Positions 23,540 through 38,083 are shown, numbered from the stretch's first letter. The stretch: 64,000 nt of DNA from Blastomyces gilchristii SLH14081 (GCF_000003855.2 NW_003101662.1:374441-438440); one strand, 5' to 3'. Numbers and translations: made by a program. Notes: a model not told the origin generated them from the sequence alone.

Positions 23540-24009
23540 CAGAAAACTTGACCTTGTTAAGTACATCACTTAATCTTATTACATAATCATGACTCTTGAC
23601 CTCATACAATACAGTAATAATCAGTTGATAATTGACTTTTAATCTTTTAATTCACTTATTCATTCATTCACTTAGCTCATTAATTAATTAAAGTATATAT
23701 ATAAAGTAGCTGATTTATAATCAATTAAATAAACAGATAAATTCATATAAAATATAAAAAAATATTTTACAGAATTTTAAAATATATTAAGATAAAAATA
23801 TTTAATAATTAATTTTAAATTAATTTTAAATTGATTTTGAATTGATTTTAAATTAATTATTAATTAATTATAGTAATAAAAATAAATTCAATCTGTATAT
23901 TTAAGTAATTAACAATTGATTAAAAATCAGTTGATAATTAATTCAGTGTAAATTATATAAATACTTACTTTATTATTAAATTCAAGAATAATTTCAGTAT
24001 TCAATTAAT
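23540..24009. mobile_element. Second TIR-family copy, left end only
   Basis: It begins with the same GTGTATA-CAGAAAACTTGACC end as at 15802 and follows that copy for several hundred bases through its AT-rich subterminal repeats. The family-2 gypsy LTR interrupts it at 24010. Most differences from the first copy are C to T or G to A. Confidence 0.65.
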
Positions 24010-24302
24010 TGTAAGAGGTCTATACTGAATAGATCAGTATAATATATATAGATCTTATATAACAAAGTGAAAAATATTAAAGAAGAAAAAGAAAGAGAAA
24101 GTGTGAGAATCAGTAATTAAAGTAAATATTTATACATATATACAGTGTATACATAGTGAAGCTTCAAGATAAAAGAATAGAAATTATGTGAGTTTTTCAG
24201 CTGAGAATTGATAATTGAGAATGACTGAGAATCAGAGCTTTCAGTGAAATCTATGAAGTGTAAAGAAATAGTCTATATAATAATCAGATACAGTCTGTTA
24301 TA
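24010..24302 (-). repeat. LTR of gypsy family 2
   Basis: 293 bases, homologous to 61008-61316 and, inverted, to 38084-38401. It begins TGTAAGAGG and ends CTGTTATA where the better copy has CTGTTACA. Confidence 0.85.
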
Positions 24303-26385
24303 TTAACTTCTCTCTTCTCTGATTATACATAGTTCTCATCAGTCAAGAGCTGCAGTCTCAGATAATACAGAACTTAAAGTTCAGGTCAGATAATTATAAC
24401 TAACTCATTTTATAAGATATTATCAGTCACAGCTGTGAAATCTCTTCTCAAGAATATTATCAATCTCTTATTGAAGTTTATTATCTTCTTATATAATCTC
24501 TGACAGCTGTCAGTTGAAAATCAGTTAAGAAGAGAATAGATCAGTGACAGCACAGCAGAGTAAGCTCATATAAAAGACATTATAAATCTCTGATAATATA
24601 TTAAGAGAGTAGTTATAACTATCTAGAACTTCTATTACTTTATACTTAATATAGTGATAATTCAGTGTATAAGATGAATGTATGATCTGTATATTCTTGA
24701 GATTCAATCACACTAAGTCTTCTATCTTATATTACTCAGCAGAATCTCAGTGAATATTGATTTAATTCTCTTAATCTTGTTTCACAGTTATTATGAAGAT
24801 CTCTGCTCAGTCACAGATATCTCAGAGCTTTATTACTATATTATTAATAATCTGAATTGAACTGCAGAGATTCAGTGTGAAATGTATAATTTCTAGAAGA
24901 TTCAATACTTTCATATGATAACTATGTAGAAGAAAGAACAGACTTATATCTGTTAAGATAATATCTCAGCTATTAATAGTAATCTTTATATATAGAAGAA
25001 GATTATATCAATCATCTTATAAATAATTACAGAACTTATAAAGATAATTCTTTACAGTTTGAATTATTCATTCTGATATATTATTAGTCTCAGAGTAATA
25101 GATAGTTGATAAATAATATATAATCTTGAGAACTTGACAGATTCTTATTCAGAAAGTACTTATAAATTAACAGTCTAAATCTAATACTATAGATTATAGT
25201 AATTTATATATCTGATAGAATAGACTCTGTAGAAAAGCTTCAGTGACTTGTTCATATTTATCTTATTATAAGATTTTAATATTATATCTTTACTCAATCA
25301 GTTTATAATAATCAGAATATTTCTATAACTTCTACTCTTAGAGAGATTAATAGCAAAGTTAATTACTATATCTTATCAGATTCTATTAGAAATATTAAGT
25401 AATTTCAGTAGATCTTTTCTACAGTTCTTTTACAAGATAATGAAAGAATAATAGTTATAGTTTTAAATAAAATATCTGATACTGTTTAATATCTCAGATC
25501 AGTAGAACTCTTAAAAGATTATTCAGTATAATTATTTATAATCTGAGTGACTAGTTATATATAAATCATGTATCTCTTGTATTATCTAAGTATATAAGAG
25601 TTTAAAGTAAGAGACTTAATGTTGTTTATAAAACTACAGAGTATTATTATTATTAATTAAGTATTCTGAAATATCAGTTCTTATACATAGTTCTGAAAGA
25701 AATCAGAGTACTTCTTAATATACTGCTTCAGTGAGTGCTTGAAGAAGTTCATTAGTTTAAGCTGTTATATATCATAATTCATTCAGTGTAGATTTAGAAG
25801 AAGTTAAGATATTAGTATTAGTATCAGTGTTAATATCAGTATAAGTATCAGTAACAGTTCAAAAAGAGAATATTCTAATTGAAAAAGTATATATAGTATT
25901 ATAAGTTATTCTATCTTGATTAACTAATATCTTTGAATCTAGAAGCTGATGTTCTTGATTTATTCAATAAGTATCTATTATATTAAAAGACATATCTTGC
26001 TCTTATTATAAGAGAGCATCTATCATCAAGTTCTGACTGCTGAGATGATAGTGTATAGTGAAATGAAAACAGCTTAATAGCTTAGATTATTATATCTGTC
26101 ATTTAGTAAGTTTATAAGTAATAGTAAAGTATTTGAAATTCTTATAATCTGTGATTATCTCAAATTTGAAGACACTTCAGAGTTCAGAGTCTCATTTCTC
26201 TAAATAGTATATAATTATAAGAAGTTTCTTATAATAGATCTCATAGTTATATTCAGTGAGACTCAACTTCTTAAATATAAAGATACATAATTATAAAATA
26301 TCTTTATTATTATATTGTAATATAGCTCTCTCTATAATATAGTCAGAGAAATCAGCTTTAACAACTATTTCACAGTCACAGTTAA
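24010..26385 (-). mobile_element. Ty3/gypsy family 2 fragment (RNase H to 3' LTR)
   Basis: An LTR at 24010-24302 (TGTAAGAGG...CTGTTATA) is followed by minus-strand integrase and RNase H remnants. The integrase C-terminal piece reads VIEVLDSYNYSLNILSEIYN near 24600-24680. The RNase H start reads DCEIVVKADFSDYI near 26330-26375. The sequence parallels 61008-63330 throughout. It is cut off at 26385 by a SINE, and the reverse transcriptase half is not found beyond it. Confidence 0.8.
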
Positions 26386-26757
26386 CCTCAGTGACTGAAT
26401 GATTAATGCGGCCACCTGGTAGTGCCTTGGCGTGAGAAACCAAGGCGCGTGGGTTCGAAACCCGCAGGGAATACATTAAATTCAGAACTCAAGCATCTCA
26501 GGTTTCTAATAAATACAGAGGTGTACAAATTGCTTCAATAAATCACTCTATGTTCCTGGGCTGGGAAGTTATTATCGCATGTATTTAATTGTCACTCCTT
26601 TGTATTTTCTATGTTCTTGTTATCTTGACATGGTCTCAACACCTGTATTTCCTCCTGTATAATCAACACTTGGCCTGTATTTAACATCACGCAAGGACTC
26701 ATCATAAGCTCCGCTTGCATATGAGTATAATGAAAGAATAATAATAATAATAATAAT
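26386..26757 (+). mobile_element. tRNA-derived SINE, copy 2
   Basis: It matches copy 1 over its whole length, from the A-box region (GTGACTGAATGATTAATGCGG) through the B box GGGTTCGAAACCC to the (AAT)n tail. It lacks the first few bases. A clean target duplication is not seen, probably because another element adjoins at 26760. Confidence 0.85.
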
Positions 26758-27087
26758 ACAGCCGTTGCGGTTAGCAATCTCACCAGATCACGTGACTCAT
26801 CACTATATTATGTTCTTGTAGATAGATCTATTAATACAATCTTTAACTATTTTATAATAACTTTTCACAAGCTAGTAACCTTTCAATCATATAAGCTTTA
26901 CATCTTTTATAATATATATATAGCTAGCTCTTCTTACACGAATACAACAGATTAATTATCTCACAATTTATAAGATGATTAATTTGTTATATTTGTGTAG
27001 AAAGAGCTAGCTGTATATATATTATATATGAGATCACGTGTAGACGGAGCGGTTGCTACGGCAATGCTACTAGAGTAGATGCTACAC
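26758..27087. mobile_element. MITE-like DNA element with a nested hairpin
   Basis: An inner inverted repeat (26911-26950 against 26984-27023) has arms containing AGCTAGCTCTT and AAGAGCTAGCT and a loop of about 34 bases. Outside it lie CACGTG-containing segments. The right part, 27021-27087, is a copy of 53841-53907 with eight differences in 67 bases, every one C to T or G to A in this copy. The left end (GCCGTTGCGGTTAGC) resembles the sequence at about 58745-58762. Confidence 0.55.
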
Positions 27088-27199
27088 TCTCTCTCACATT
27101 ATTATGCAAGATCTTAAACATTATAATAAAGAATCAATTATCTTCTGCAAATCTAGCTATATCATTCTCAAATTCATTCAAATTATGCTATCTGTATTA

Positions 27200-30100
27200 A
27201 GTTTGTGTATTTCATCTCTCTTTATCTGTAAAACCTAGTAAATCAAGAAATTGATGAAATGCAATTATATTCAAGAGTTTAATTAATTCATCTGCTGTTA
27301 TTTCTTCAGTTGAGATGTAATCAATTAAGATTATATCATTGTTCAACTGACTGTGAGTGTAATGAAATCAGATATTAATATACTTACTTCTTATAATAAT
27401 TGCAGTCACTGTAACAAGATCAATCACTCTTTTATTATCTATCTTAATTGACAGAAGGTCTTCTGTTTTAATGAAGCTCAGATTCATTATCATACTTCTT
27501 AATTATGTTACTTCACATACAGCTTCACTCAATGTCATATATTCAGCCTTATTAGAGCTTAAGAATACATGGAGTTGCTGGCTTAATTGTCATGAAATCA
27601 GTGCATTTCTCAATTTGAAGATGTAATCAGATATAGATTTATAATTATTATTTAACAGACTGACTTAATTGAAATCTGTATATTCAATCAGTATATATGC
27701 TATATTCAGAAATTCATTCTCAGATTTCTCATCATCATTCTTTATATAGAACGTGTCAATCTCGCGTGTTTCTTTCAAATATTGAATAATGTGTAATAGA
27801 GTCTTTCATATCTTAGAGGTGAGAGCAGTGTTCTTCTATATCAGTAGAGATGCTGTGTGAGTAATATTCAGCTGCAGCTTAACAGCTAAGTATTGCAGAT
27901 ATCTGACATCATGCTGAAATTATCACTTTGTAAAATTACTTTCTTTTTTAAGAATGAGAGAGTTATCTAAATGTAGATTCTTATTTATGAGTGTACAGAC
28001 AGCAGTTGTATTATCTAGATAAAAATCTTCTATCAATCAATTAATGTAACATTAGAGTGTCAATTTGATTCTACTCTTCACATATTTCACTTTCATTTTT
28101 AGATATTTTATGAGTTTCTTTAAGTCTTTGATCTCTAGTTTTTGTTGTAAAATGTTAATAAGTTAATCAGCATTCTTCAGAGCATTCACAAAGATATGAA
28201 GATTATCAATATATATGATTATATATAGATGTTTTCAGGCTGAATGCTTCTAAAGAGCAGAGTCATAAGAACTCAGACTGAAGTCATTTTCTCACAGTAT
28301 AGCTGTCAAGTAGTTATATCATATTTTAACAGCTGAATTCAATCTGTATAGAGATTCTTCAACTGCATAGATAAGTATACACTGAGCTTCTTATTCAAAC
28401 TCTGTGAGTTGTCTTATATAAACTGTTTTTTCTAATCTATTATACAGATATGTTATTACTATATTCACTTACTGTAGAGTTTAATCATGCTTTGCAGTGA
28501 TTATAAACATCATTCAATTTATTGTATCTGTAATCACAGAGATGTAAGTCTTCTGATAAGTGTCTTTCTTCAATCAGTTATTATGTATAACTCATTGAGA
28601 TTTTCATAATATATTATTCTCATCAGTATTGAGATTATCAGAGCAGTTCTTTTTAATAAATACTCAGTGATCAGATATCACTGATTCATTATATAAGATG
28701 TCAGAATGTGAAATAAGTGTTCAGGTCTTATATCTCTCAAGATCAGATATTTTGTATTGTATTGATTTCTTTCAATAATCTTCTACTCTTTCTGATCTAT
28801 TCATAGCATTCTTGTGTGATTTTGAAAGAAAACTGATAATAAGAGTGAGAGTGTAAGCTGTAAATGTCTTTGCAGACTGCATTCAATTTGTATTTATTAA
28901 TTCAGAAATGTCAGAATTCTTCATTAAATAGATGATAGAAACAGTGTCAGTTACTGCAGTTATAGTAGTTATAGTGATCTTCAGTATTTCTTACACTTTT
29001 GTAGAGAAAATCACATAACTTATATTAATAATTTTATCTGTTGTAGAACTTCACAAGTGATAGATTGAATATCTGTGAAATCTGATAAGCTTATATAAAT
29101 CAGTTCATACAGACAATTTATTCAACAGCTTCTATGATTCATGAAGATGAGTAAGAACATCAGTTTCAAGCTCATAAAAATATGTGATCTGTGACAGAGT
29201 GTTTGTTAATACTGAAAAAGAAATTGTATAAAAGCTATGAATAGTCTCTTTACTATCATCATCTGCAACTGCAGATCAATACTTTTCATTATATAGAACT
29301 ATAGATGTGAGTGTATTGTTTATGATTGAAACAACTGTTTTCAGAATATCTGCTCAGCATTTCTTCAGAATCTTCTTACTGATGAGAACTGCTCTGACAT
29401 GAGTTATAATTGTATGTATTTCACGCTCAGACACATTATCTTGATATAATAATTAAGAAGTAGTTGATTCTTATACTGTGTCATGATTGATGAATAATGC
29501 TGTAATCTTTGTGAATCTGAACATATTATTAACATCAGTTCTGATATATGCTGATGCAGTAAAACCTAGATTCTTCATGAATTAAACTCAGTGTGTATAG
29601 TAATTGTAAACTTGATTCTTAATGTATAAGAAATAGATTCATTTATATCTGATCATGTCATCTGTAATTAACATGTAATATTTATTACTCTGCTGTGATT
29701 CAACAGAGTATTCTGTAGACTCACTCAATATTCACCTATCATCTGCAAGATTGATATGAATTCACTTCATTGATTATACAGCCTGTGACATGAGAGTGAT
29801 TGAGTATTTATATGTTATACTCACTTTAACACAGGTATTGCAAAAGAAATTGATCTTGATGTCTTTGACACAGATATCAGATAGTGAATTCTTTGTCAAT
29901 ACTATAATAGCTTCTGTGTGTATATATCTCAGATTAACATGTCACTTTACAAGTATTTTCATAATTATAGATGATTCTCCATGTTGAGATTAATCATCAG
30001 TGAGATCATTATCATCAAGAGTAATCATGACTTTAGCATAGTCATTATCATATATATATAATTTCACTGTGAAGTAGACTGCTTTAGACTTATAATATAC

Positions 30101-31650
30101 ATCAACTTCTGATATTCTTTCAACTATTTTATAAATTGCATTCTGAGATGTATGAATTGCAGTGAAAATCACTTCACTTGATGCTTTAATAATGAAATAG
30201 AACAAGGTGTTTAAGCTTGAAAGCTTATATTGAAAATTCTGATCCTTCAATCTGACAAATGACAATAGATTGACTGTGAGATTGAGAACATAATAAATAT
30301 CACAGACAGTGATATTCTCTTCTTCAGATTCTAGAAGAAGATCACTGATCTCTTTAACATGACTGTAATCTTCATCTACTGTATGAATCTTTATATTATT
30401 ATTATATATCTTTCACTGAATGAGAGACTGCTTTTTATCTGTTATATGAGAACTCACACATGTGTCAAGAAACTAAGACTTGCTTATTATATTAATAGTT
30501 GCTGAAAAAGCAATTGCTGCATTGATAGCTGCAGGTTGTGAGATTATAAGATCAGAGAATTTCTTCTTCTTATCATCTTTATTCTTCTTTTTATTCTTCT
30601 GCTTACTGTGTTCACTGATACTGATATTGTTACTATTATTCTTCTCAGATGTAATAATATATTACTTATTTAACTTATGTTACTGTTCAGTAGCAAGTTC
30701 TGAATGCAGATATTAACAGGTGCTTTTCAGATATTATCATGCACTGCCATATCTCACAATTTAAACTGTGTGTGAATAATGTAGTAAGAGTTGTGATAGT
30801 TACATTAACTTACTGAGGCTTAGAATGTTCATTCTTGAACTTGCTTGTACAGTTTATCAACTGTTTTATAAGATTATTAATATTGATGTTATGTATAGAG
30901 TTCTGATCAGACATGTAGAAATTGTCTAAACATATCTTAATAAAAGACTTTTAATGCTTTTTCAGATTAATAAGAAAGAGATTATAATAGAAGTCTTCTG
31001 AGTTATTTATCAATTTCTTATAATATATAACTAGATAATGAAATCTTCTCTGAAATGCTAGATAATCATTATCTTTGATATGTAAGATAATTAATTCTTT
31101 CACAATATTCATACATTTCTCTGCAAGTGAGACAGCATATTCAACTCTAATTCTTTTTCATAGCACGGCTGTATTATCTGACTCAAGAATTTCAATGATT
31201 GTATGTACAGACTCTAATAAGAACTGCAATATATAGTAATACAGTACTTTGATATGAATGCTTCATTTTTCAGCATTTAACATGTCTTGACTGATGTTTT
31301 CTGAGCAGACTCATTGATTTTTCATAAGAATGTCAGATCTGCTGATAGACTGACCGTGTGACTATGTCTGAGATCAGAACTAAACTTTACAGTTATTACA
31401 TTATCTAAAAGCATTACTTCTGATCATAATTTATATTCATCATATTAATTTCAAATCACATTATTTCAAATATTAAAGGTTTCAGATTCACTTTTTAAAT
31501 AAAAATCTAGTCTCAGATAAAGAATATATTTGAATTCTTAGTTACATTTTCATTCTGATTTCATTATTGAGAATGACATTAAATAAGACTATGAAATCAT
31601 TTCTCATCTACATAATATCATAATATAGTACTCATTTGTTGAAAATTTAA
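27200..31650 (-). mobile_element. Ty1/copia retrotransposon remnant
   Basis: Reading the minus strand gives reverse transcriptase and RNase H of the copia type. The YVDD site at 28202-28213 reads YIDN and is followed by a segment resembling the RT connection (VNALKNAD, LEIKDLKKLIKYLKMKV). The RNase H end includes NKAEYMTLSEAVCEV near 27520-27560 and a C-terminal STEEITADELIKLL near 27280-27320. The more 5' parts (protease, integrase, Gag) should lie up to about 31.6 kb but are too decayed to place. LTRs were not identified. Confidence 0.75.
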
Positions 31651-31714
31651 CAGAAAGTGTTATCAAATATTATTACTTTTCTGAACACAGATTATAATTC
31701 ATATAATTTTAATT

Positions 31715-31870
31715 ATAAAAAAAAATATAAAATACAAAAAAAAACAAAAAAACAAAAAACAAAACAAAAACAAGAAAAAATCACAATAAAAAAAATAAAA
31801 AAAAAGAGAAAAAAAAAGAAAAAAAAAGAAAAGAAAAAGAAAAAAATTAAAAATTAAAATAAAAAAATTA
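31715..31870. repeat. A-rich low-complexity tract
   Basis: About 155 bases, almost entirely A with scattered C, G and T. It yields a spurious lysine-rich open frame. Confidence 0.9.
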
Positions 31871-32974
31871 AGATTGTAGAGCTGTAGTACTCTTAAAATA
31901 CTTACTCTTCAGAGTCTTTACAATGTTTATTATTAACTGTGTATCTCTTACAATGAGAGTAACACAGCTGTAATAAGTTATTATCTTAATATTATCTAAT
32001 AAATAATCAGTATATATCTGTATAAATATGAATAATTAGAAAATATACACTTAAAAAGTGTGATCAGAGTGAACTCTGCTGTCACTTGAATAATATCAAG
32101 AATAGAATACTGAAATTAATGATTTCTCTCATTAATTTCATGAATAAGATATGTAAAGATAATCTTGAGAAATATAAGATTCTCTGACTTCTGATAAAAA
32201 TAAATCTTACAGAGAGACTCTATTTTCATGATATCAGAGACTGAGTGTTATTAAAAAGTATTACTTTTATACAATATATATATACTTACTATGATAATTC
32301 ATTCTCTGTGTATATAACTGAGAGTTGTAGCTTTTTCACATCACACATCTCTCTCTGAGATGCTGCTGTCAGTTTGCAACTTATACAGTCTTTCAGTTCA
32401 GTATACACTGTGTGTATGCAGCTCTGCATGCTGAGACTGTGTTGATTATTATAATCTGATATGATACTCACTTTTCACAGATCATGTTTTATTTGATTGA
32501 AAGAAGAAGAAGAGAATGTAACTACTATTTTATTTAAGAGAGAAATAAGTAATTAAATCTGTAGAAGATAATTTAATTTCTTCTATATTTAAAATTTGAT
32601 TTATCTATACTCTTTAATTTAAGAGTTTCTGAGAGTGTTTTAATAGTTTTCATATTAGCTTGAAATTAGTGATTGATTGAAGAAGAGAAAAGAAAGAAGA
32701 AAGAAATGAGAATAACTTATCTTTATAATATGAAAACAGAGAATTGCTGCAACTATTTACTCTAGTAATAAAGATCTGTTTTCTGCATGTATCTCTGATA
32801 CAGATTATATAATAACTGTATACAAAGAATATCAATAGTATATGTATTAAATGAAGATGATGTTACTATATAACACTGTAGCTGTTTTCATACATCTCTA
32901 AAAGCTGTTAATATTTTCTTTGAGTCTCTCTATATTTAATAAGTCAGTAATATATTTCAATACACTCTCTCTTT
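31871..32974. other. Unassigned AT-rich DNA
   Basis: CG-, CC- and GG-poor sequence with only short frames. I recognise no element. Confidence 0.5.
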
Positions 32975-33118
32975 TATTATTATCATTATTATCATTATTA
33001 TTATTATTATTATCATCATTATCATCACTATTATTATTATTATTATCATCATTATCATCACTATTATTATTATTATTATCATCATTATCATTATTATTAT
33101 TATCATTATTATTATATC
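32975..33118. repeat. (ATT/ATC)n microsatellite
   Basis: About 144 bases of ATT with interspersed ATC units in a partly periodic order. The Ser/Leu open frame across it is an artefact of the repeat. Confidence 0.95.
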
Positions 33119-33229
33119 ATTTCTGACTGTCTCTTCTGTCTTTATCTCTTTTCAATACTTACTGAAATTAATCATGTTATTTCTCTTTAAATATTCTGCA
33201 ATTCTGCAGACTATCAAGGCACATGAGTA

Positions 33230-34005
33230 TTATCACAGATTGAAGAGAGAGAAGAAGAAGATGTTTAAGTGAGAAGAGACAGATTATAAGACATATTATA
33301 ATATCTTTAAAAGACTCTGTAAGAAAGTAAAATAATAACAATTTTAAGTAATACTTCTGATAGATTTAGACTGAACTAAGTATAGAAATAATGCAGATGA
33401 CATCATCTGTAAGAGATTGAAAAAGAAGACAGTGAAGAGTCTTATATAGTAGTAATAGAATCAGAAGAAGTTCTGAGAATGATTTAAGACTAAGATAAAG
33501 AGAGAGAGAGAGAAGAAGAGTATTACTATAAATAAGCAGCAGTAGAAGAAGATTAAGAGAGTGTTAGAGTAGAAGATAAAGAAGTTAAAACTGATAAGTT
33601 TTTTATTTATTAAAAGATAACAATTTTTAATAATACTTCTATTCTCTAATTAATTAGTAGGAGCTGATAGAGAAGAAGAGAATTGAGATCTTATTCAGGT
33701 CTTGAATGCAGTTCATGATTCAGAATATTGAGAAGACAGCTCTGCTCTCTGAGCATGTCAATCTGCTTACTGCTGAGATGGAACCTGAGACAGTAGATCA
33801 GAAAATGCAGGATTTTGAGACACAGATTAACCTGGCTGAAAGAAAGCAGTGAGAACTCTCTTCTGAGAAGACAGTGAAGAGAGATTTTAAGATAATTATT
33901 ATCTCAGACAAGAAGAAGAAGAAGAAGAAGAAGAAGAAGAATGAGAAGTGAATTATAAAGAATGATAAGAAGAATAAGACAGAGAAGAAAGATAATAAGT
34001 AGAAA
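33230..34005 (+). pseudogene. Charged, Lys/Glu-rich C-terminal coding remnant, unknown family
   Basis: Plus-strand reading near 33660-33990 gives a mostly open stretch (for example EHVNLLTAEMEPETVDQKMQ) followed by a lysine run from an AAG repeat at 33909-33941. It resembles the coiled, charged end of a transposase or Gag, but I cannot name the family. Confidence 0.35.
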
Positions 34006-34899
34006 AAGTTTTTTTTCTTTTTATATTAGTTAGTTATAAGTTCATAATTATTAATAATTGAAATTGATTTTAAGTTTTCAAAAATTATTATACAAGTTGT
34101 AATCAAGTCAGGAATAATATATATATATATATATATTTAACTATCATGATTCACAAATCACTATAATGTATAAGTATCAACATTTTTTCAACATTGATAT
34201 TTATAATATTAATATATTTTTAATAATATTATCTGATAATATAATTTAGTAACACTCTCTTATACAATATTAATATATTTCAAGAAATATAACAGAGATT
34301 AATCAAGATTGTTTATTTACTTTTATACATTGATAATATTCAATCTGAGTTAGTACTAAAATTATAACTAAGCTAAGAAAGAAGATTATTTTCTCTTATA
34401 ATAATTCTTCTTATATATATCAGTGATTAGTTATTATCTTTATTAAAAATAAATTATCATCTTTTTTAAATCTTTATTATATTTTCTGAATTTACTTCTT
34501 TCACTTCTTTCACTTCTATTGAAGATTTATAAACTCTTTAAGAAATCACTGTGAATTATAAAGTCTATGTTATTTATAATTCAATATAGAATACTCTCTT
34601 TCAATTATAATAAATAATTACTTCATTCTTCACATCTGATTTCAGGTCATGAAATTTATGAAAAACTTAACATAAATATTGAGATGAACTATGAAATAAT
34701 TATTAACAGATTGTATTATAGATTACTGAAGAGTTATCTCTCTGCTATAATCACTGTAACTTCATTCAGAAATATTCATTATAAACTGACTATAACTCTG
34801 ATAAAATTTTCTGATATCTGAAGTTATCAGAATACAGATAATAAAAGAAAAATAATTAGAAAATTACTACTGAGCTAGTAAGTTACTCTACTAGATAAT

Positions 34900-35650
34900 G
34901 ATTTTTAATAACACTAACTTTCTAATTTAAAGAAAATTATATGAAAATAATCATGTATTAATACTCTGATTTTATAACTCTTATCTGATAACTTCTGTGA
35001 ATAATTACTTTGTATATATATATCTCTGAATCTTTCTCTTCAATTAATTGAAAATTCTGAATTCTGAACACTTCTTTAAATACTTAATTCAAATCTTTAT
35101 ATTTTACATTGATTATATCTTCAGTTCAATCTTGAGATATACTATAAAGTTAATATACAATATCTAGAATCAGAGTTGAAGAATCATTGAAGAGTATCTC
35201 TTACAGTGAATGTATAAACTAGTATAAACAATCTTACATTTATAGAAGTTATATGTTATTATATTGATGAGAACTGAACTTATTAAGAGATATTAATTGA
35301 ATTTGAATTATTGATCAGTAGTCATACTAAGAATTATATAATAGAGATATTAATAACAGTGATTAAAAATAACTATTGAGATATTAGTTTCAGTTTTCTT
35401 ACAATTACAACTGACAATGCTGTAAATAACTATACTATGATGAAGAGCTTGAAGTAAAAATTGACTTTGTATTTCTGAAATAATAAATAAGGTTATATTC
35501 TCTGTATTACTCATATGATTTAACTTATGATATAAACACTGATAAAGAATCTTAATATTAAGATAATAAATAATGAGATAACTAGTTCTTGAGATGAGAA
35601 TGAGATAAAAGTAATTACTTAAGTAACTTTTACATTCACTTTATAAAAGA
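34900..35650 (+). pseudogene. hAT-family transposase remnant
   Basis: Broken plus-strand frames reproduce the conserved hAT core in order. First comes SLTVNVWTSINNLTF near 35200-35245, then VICYYIDENWTY, then the segment ending TITTDNAVNNYTMMKSL near 35405-35455. The Cys/His segment YILCITHMI follows near 35490-35520. The zinc-finger N-terminus and the C-terminal dimerisation domain should flank this but were not recognised. No TIRs were assigned. The frame is dead, with TGA stops. Confidence 0.7.
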
Positions 35651-37722
35651 TAATGTTTTTTAATAACACTTTTTAATATTGTTTTTTAATAATGCTTTTT
35701 GATAATACTACTGTTAATTTTAAATAGATTGATTAATAAAAATAAATATCACAGATTTAAAATATTGCTAATATGATTTGTATCTCCTCTAAATAATAAT
35801 AATAATTTCATAATATTTAATAAATAAATAAATCAGTCATATCACTGAATATGATACAGAATATTAAAATATAATAAAGTTCAATATATAAAATAACTGT
35901 TCAGACTTTTCAATTATATCAGATAATTGATCATTGAACATAATACTCTGATTAGAAAAAGATTCAGACATTGAAACTTTCTGATATGAAGTGAACTCAG
36001 TTGAAATATGTGATTGATTTACTGTTTCAGTTTTATAAAATAATAAAGACAGTCTCAATTACTTGTATATCAATACTGCAGTCAGTCTAATAAATATATA
36101 ATAGTTTATTTACTCATCTTAAGAAGCAGTTGAATCACTTAAAAAGAAATTCAGTCTGAGATAATACTATAGCACAGGCTATTATTACAGCAAAACTGAA
36201 CAATCTTTTACAGAGTACTATACTATAGCAGCTCTACTAGATCTCTTCTATTAAGTTAATATCTACACTTCTCAAGATTGAATAGAGAAGAAATGAGACT
36301 TATATATTAAATTAGTCTGAGACTACTACAATGCTAACTATCAGAGATTTGAATAAGTAGATATTAGAGATGTAAAGACAGTGAAATACAATTTCCTAGT
36401 AAGTAATAATCTTTGATAACACTTTATATTATATAGAACTATAATACTAACTTTGAAACAGAACTTATATACATTGATTACAACTGAAAATCAGGTAAAA
36501 CTACATACTTGTAAAACTGAATTTGACTGCTATCTTCAAGATAATTCAATGAATTTACATATCAAATCAATTCTAGAGTTATAAAAAATTGTTGAGAGTA
36601 TATATTCAACTATTACACTGATAATATATAATATTCTGATAATTTCATTGACAGAGGTGAGAATAAAGTGAAAGTTTAACTTAAGTTAAGATATTTATCA
36701 CTATTACTGAGAACAATTACAAGGAGAAATAATCAAGAAACTTATAATTGTAAAATATAAAATTATCAGACAGTTTAATACCTCTGATCACAGTATATCA
36801 GAAAAGTGTAGTTTTTATAAGAAAGTGAAGAATAAACTTATATAAGAATATATTTAATTATTTCATGAGTGTTATTAATAATCATTATTAAATTCTGATT
36901 ATATAAGTAATCACTGAATGAACTGAATGAGACTGAATTTAATCTTCAGTCTCAGTCTTATTCTGATTTTGAAAGAATGATTATCTTTTATAGTTTATTC
37001 TGAGAAATTACTCTTATTTCACTGTTCTTGTATTAAATCTGAGTATTTTTCACATCATTTCTCTCAGAAATAGTTTATTTTCAGATTTTTTTAATACTTG
37101 ATTCTGATGAGACTCACACTAAGAAATGTATAAGATTAGATTAAATAAGATCAAATGTAAAACTTATAATTCTGCTAATCAGTTTATCTGCTGATAACTT
37201 CAGCATCTGCAAGAATTTCTATACATCAGATTTTATAGTTATTATCATTAAATATAGTTACAGCTTTGATATTCATAGCTTTTTAGATATTCTTTTGATA
37301 TTTATGAATCTTATATTTGAAATCATCTGTTACAGAGATAACTACTTAACACACACTTATTCTGTCACAGAATATTATTAGATTATTAAATATTATTAAT
37401 ATTATATTATCTGAACTCATTCTAGATATAATACTTATGTGTCACACTTCTATATATATTGCTTATGAACTTGAGATGCTATTATCTGATTCATAATTCA
37501 CTTTACTATTTACAGATAACTTTATGATCTCTTCTATAACTTCTATATATTATATAGTATCTATTTTCTCTGATTCTTTGTTGATAGATATCTGAGTGTG
37601 AGAATATGAATGTAAAGTTCTTCTTCTATTACTCTGTAATATAGACATATCACTTATCAGTTAAAGAAGAGTTAAATGAAGAAATTGAAAAAAAAAAACA
37701 TGTTATATTATGCTGCAGAAAG
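35651..37722. other. AT-rich DNA, possibly the decayed hAT C-terminal part
   Basis: There is a short microsatellite-like AATAATAAT run near 35797-35807 and no recognisable motif. It ends in an A9 run at 37690 just before the TIR end. Confidence 0.35.
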
Positions 37723-38083
37723 CAGAAAACTTGACCTTACTAAGTATATTACTTAATCTTATTATATAAGCTGATTTTATAAATGTAATCTGTGCTACTA
37801 TCTGACCTCACTTAATATATCTTTTGTAATTTTATTATTATAATTAATTAACATCAATTCTACAATCAATTCACATTAATTTAAAATTAATTTAATACTG
37901 AAATTATTCTTGAATTTAATAATAAAGTAAGTATTTATATAATTTACACTGAATTGATTATTAACTGATTTTCAATCAACTGTTAATTACTTAAATATAT
38001 AAATTGAACTTATTTTTATTACTATAATTAATTAATAATTAATTCAGAATCAATTTAAAATTAATTTAAAATTAATTTAAAAT

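Noticed and set aside
24010..26385. Plus-strand genes in the family-2 region
   Set aside because: Integrase and RNase H read clearly on the minus strand; the plus frames are short and featureless.
31657..31857. Lysine-rich open frame
   Set aside because: It is produced by the A-rich low-complexity tract.
32975..33118. CRISPR-like regular repetition
   Set aside because: It is a simple microsatellite with no spacers; no CRISPR array is present anywhere in the window, as expected for a eukaryote.
32920..33126. Ser/Leu-rich open frame resembling a membrane protein
   Set aside because: It is a translation of the ATT/ATC microsatellite.
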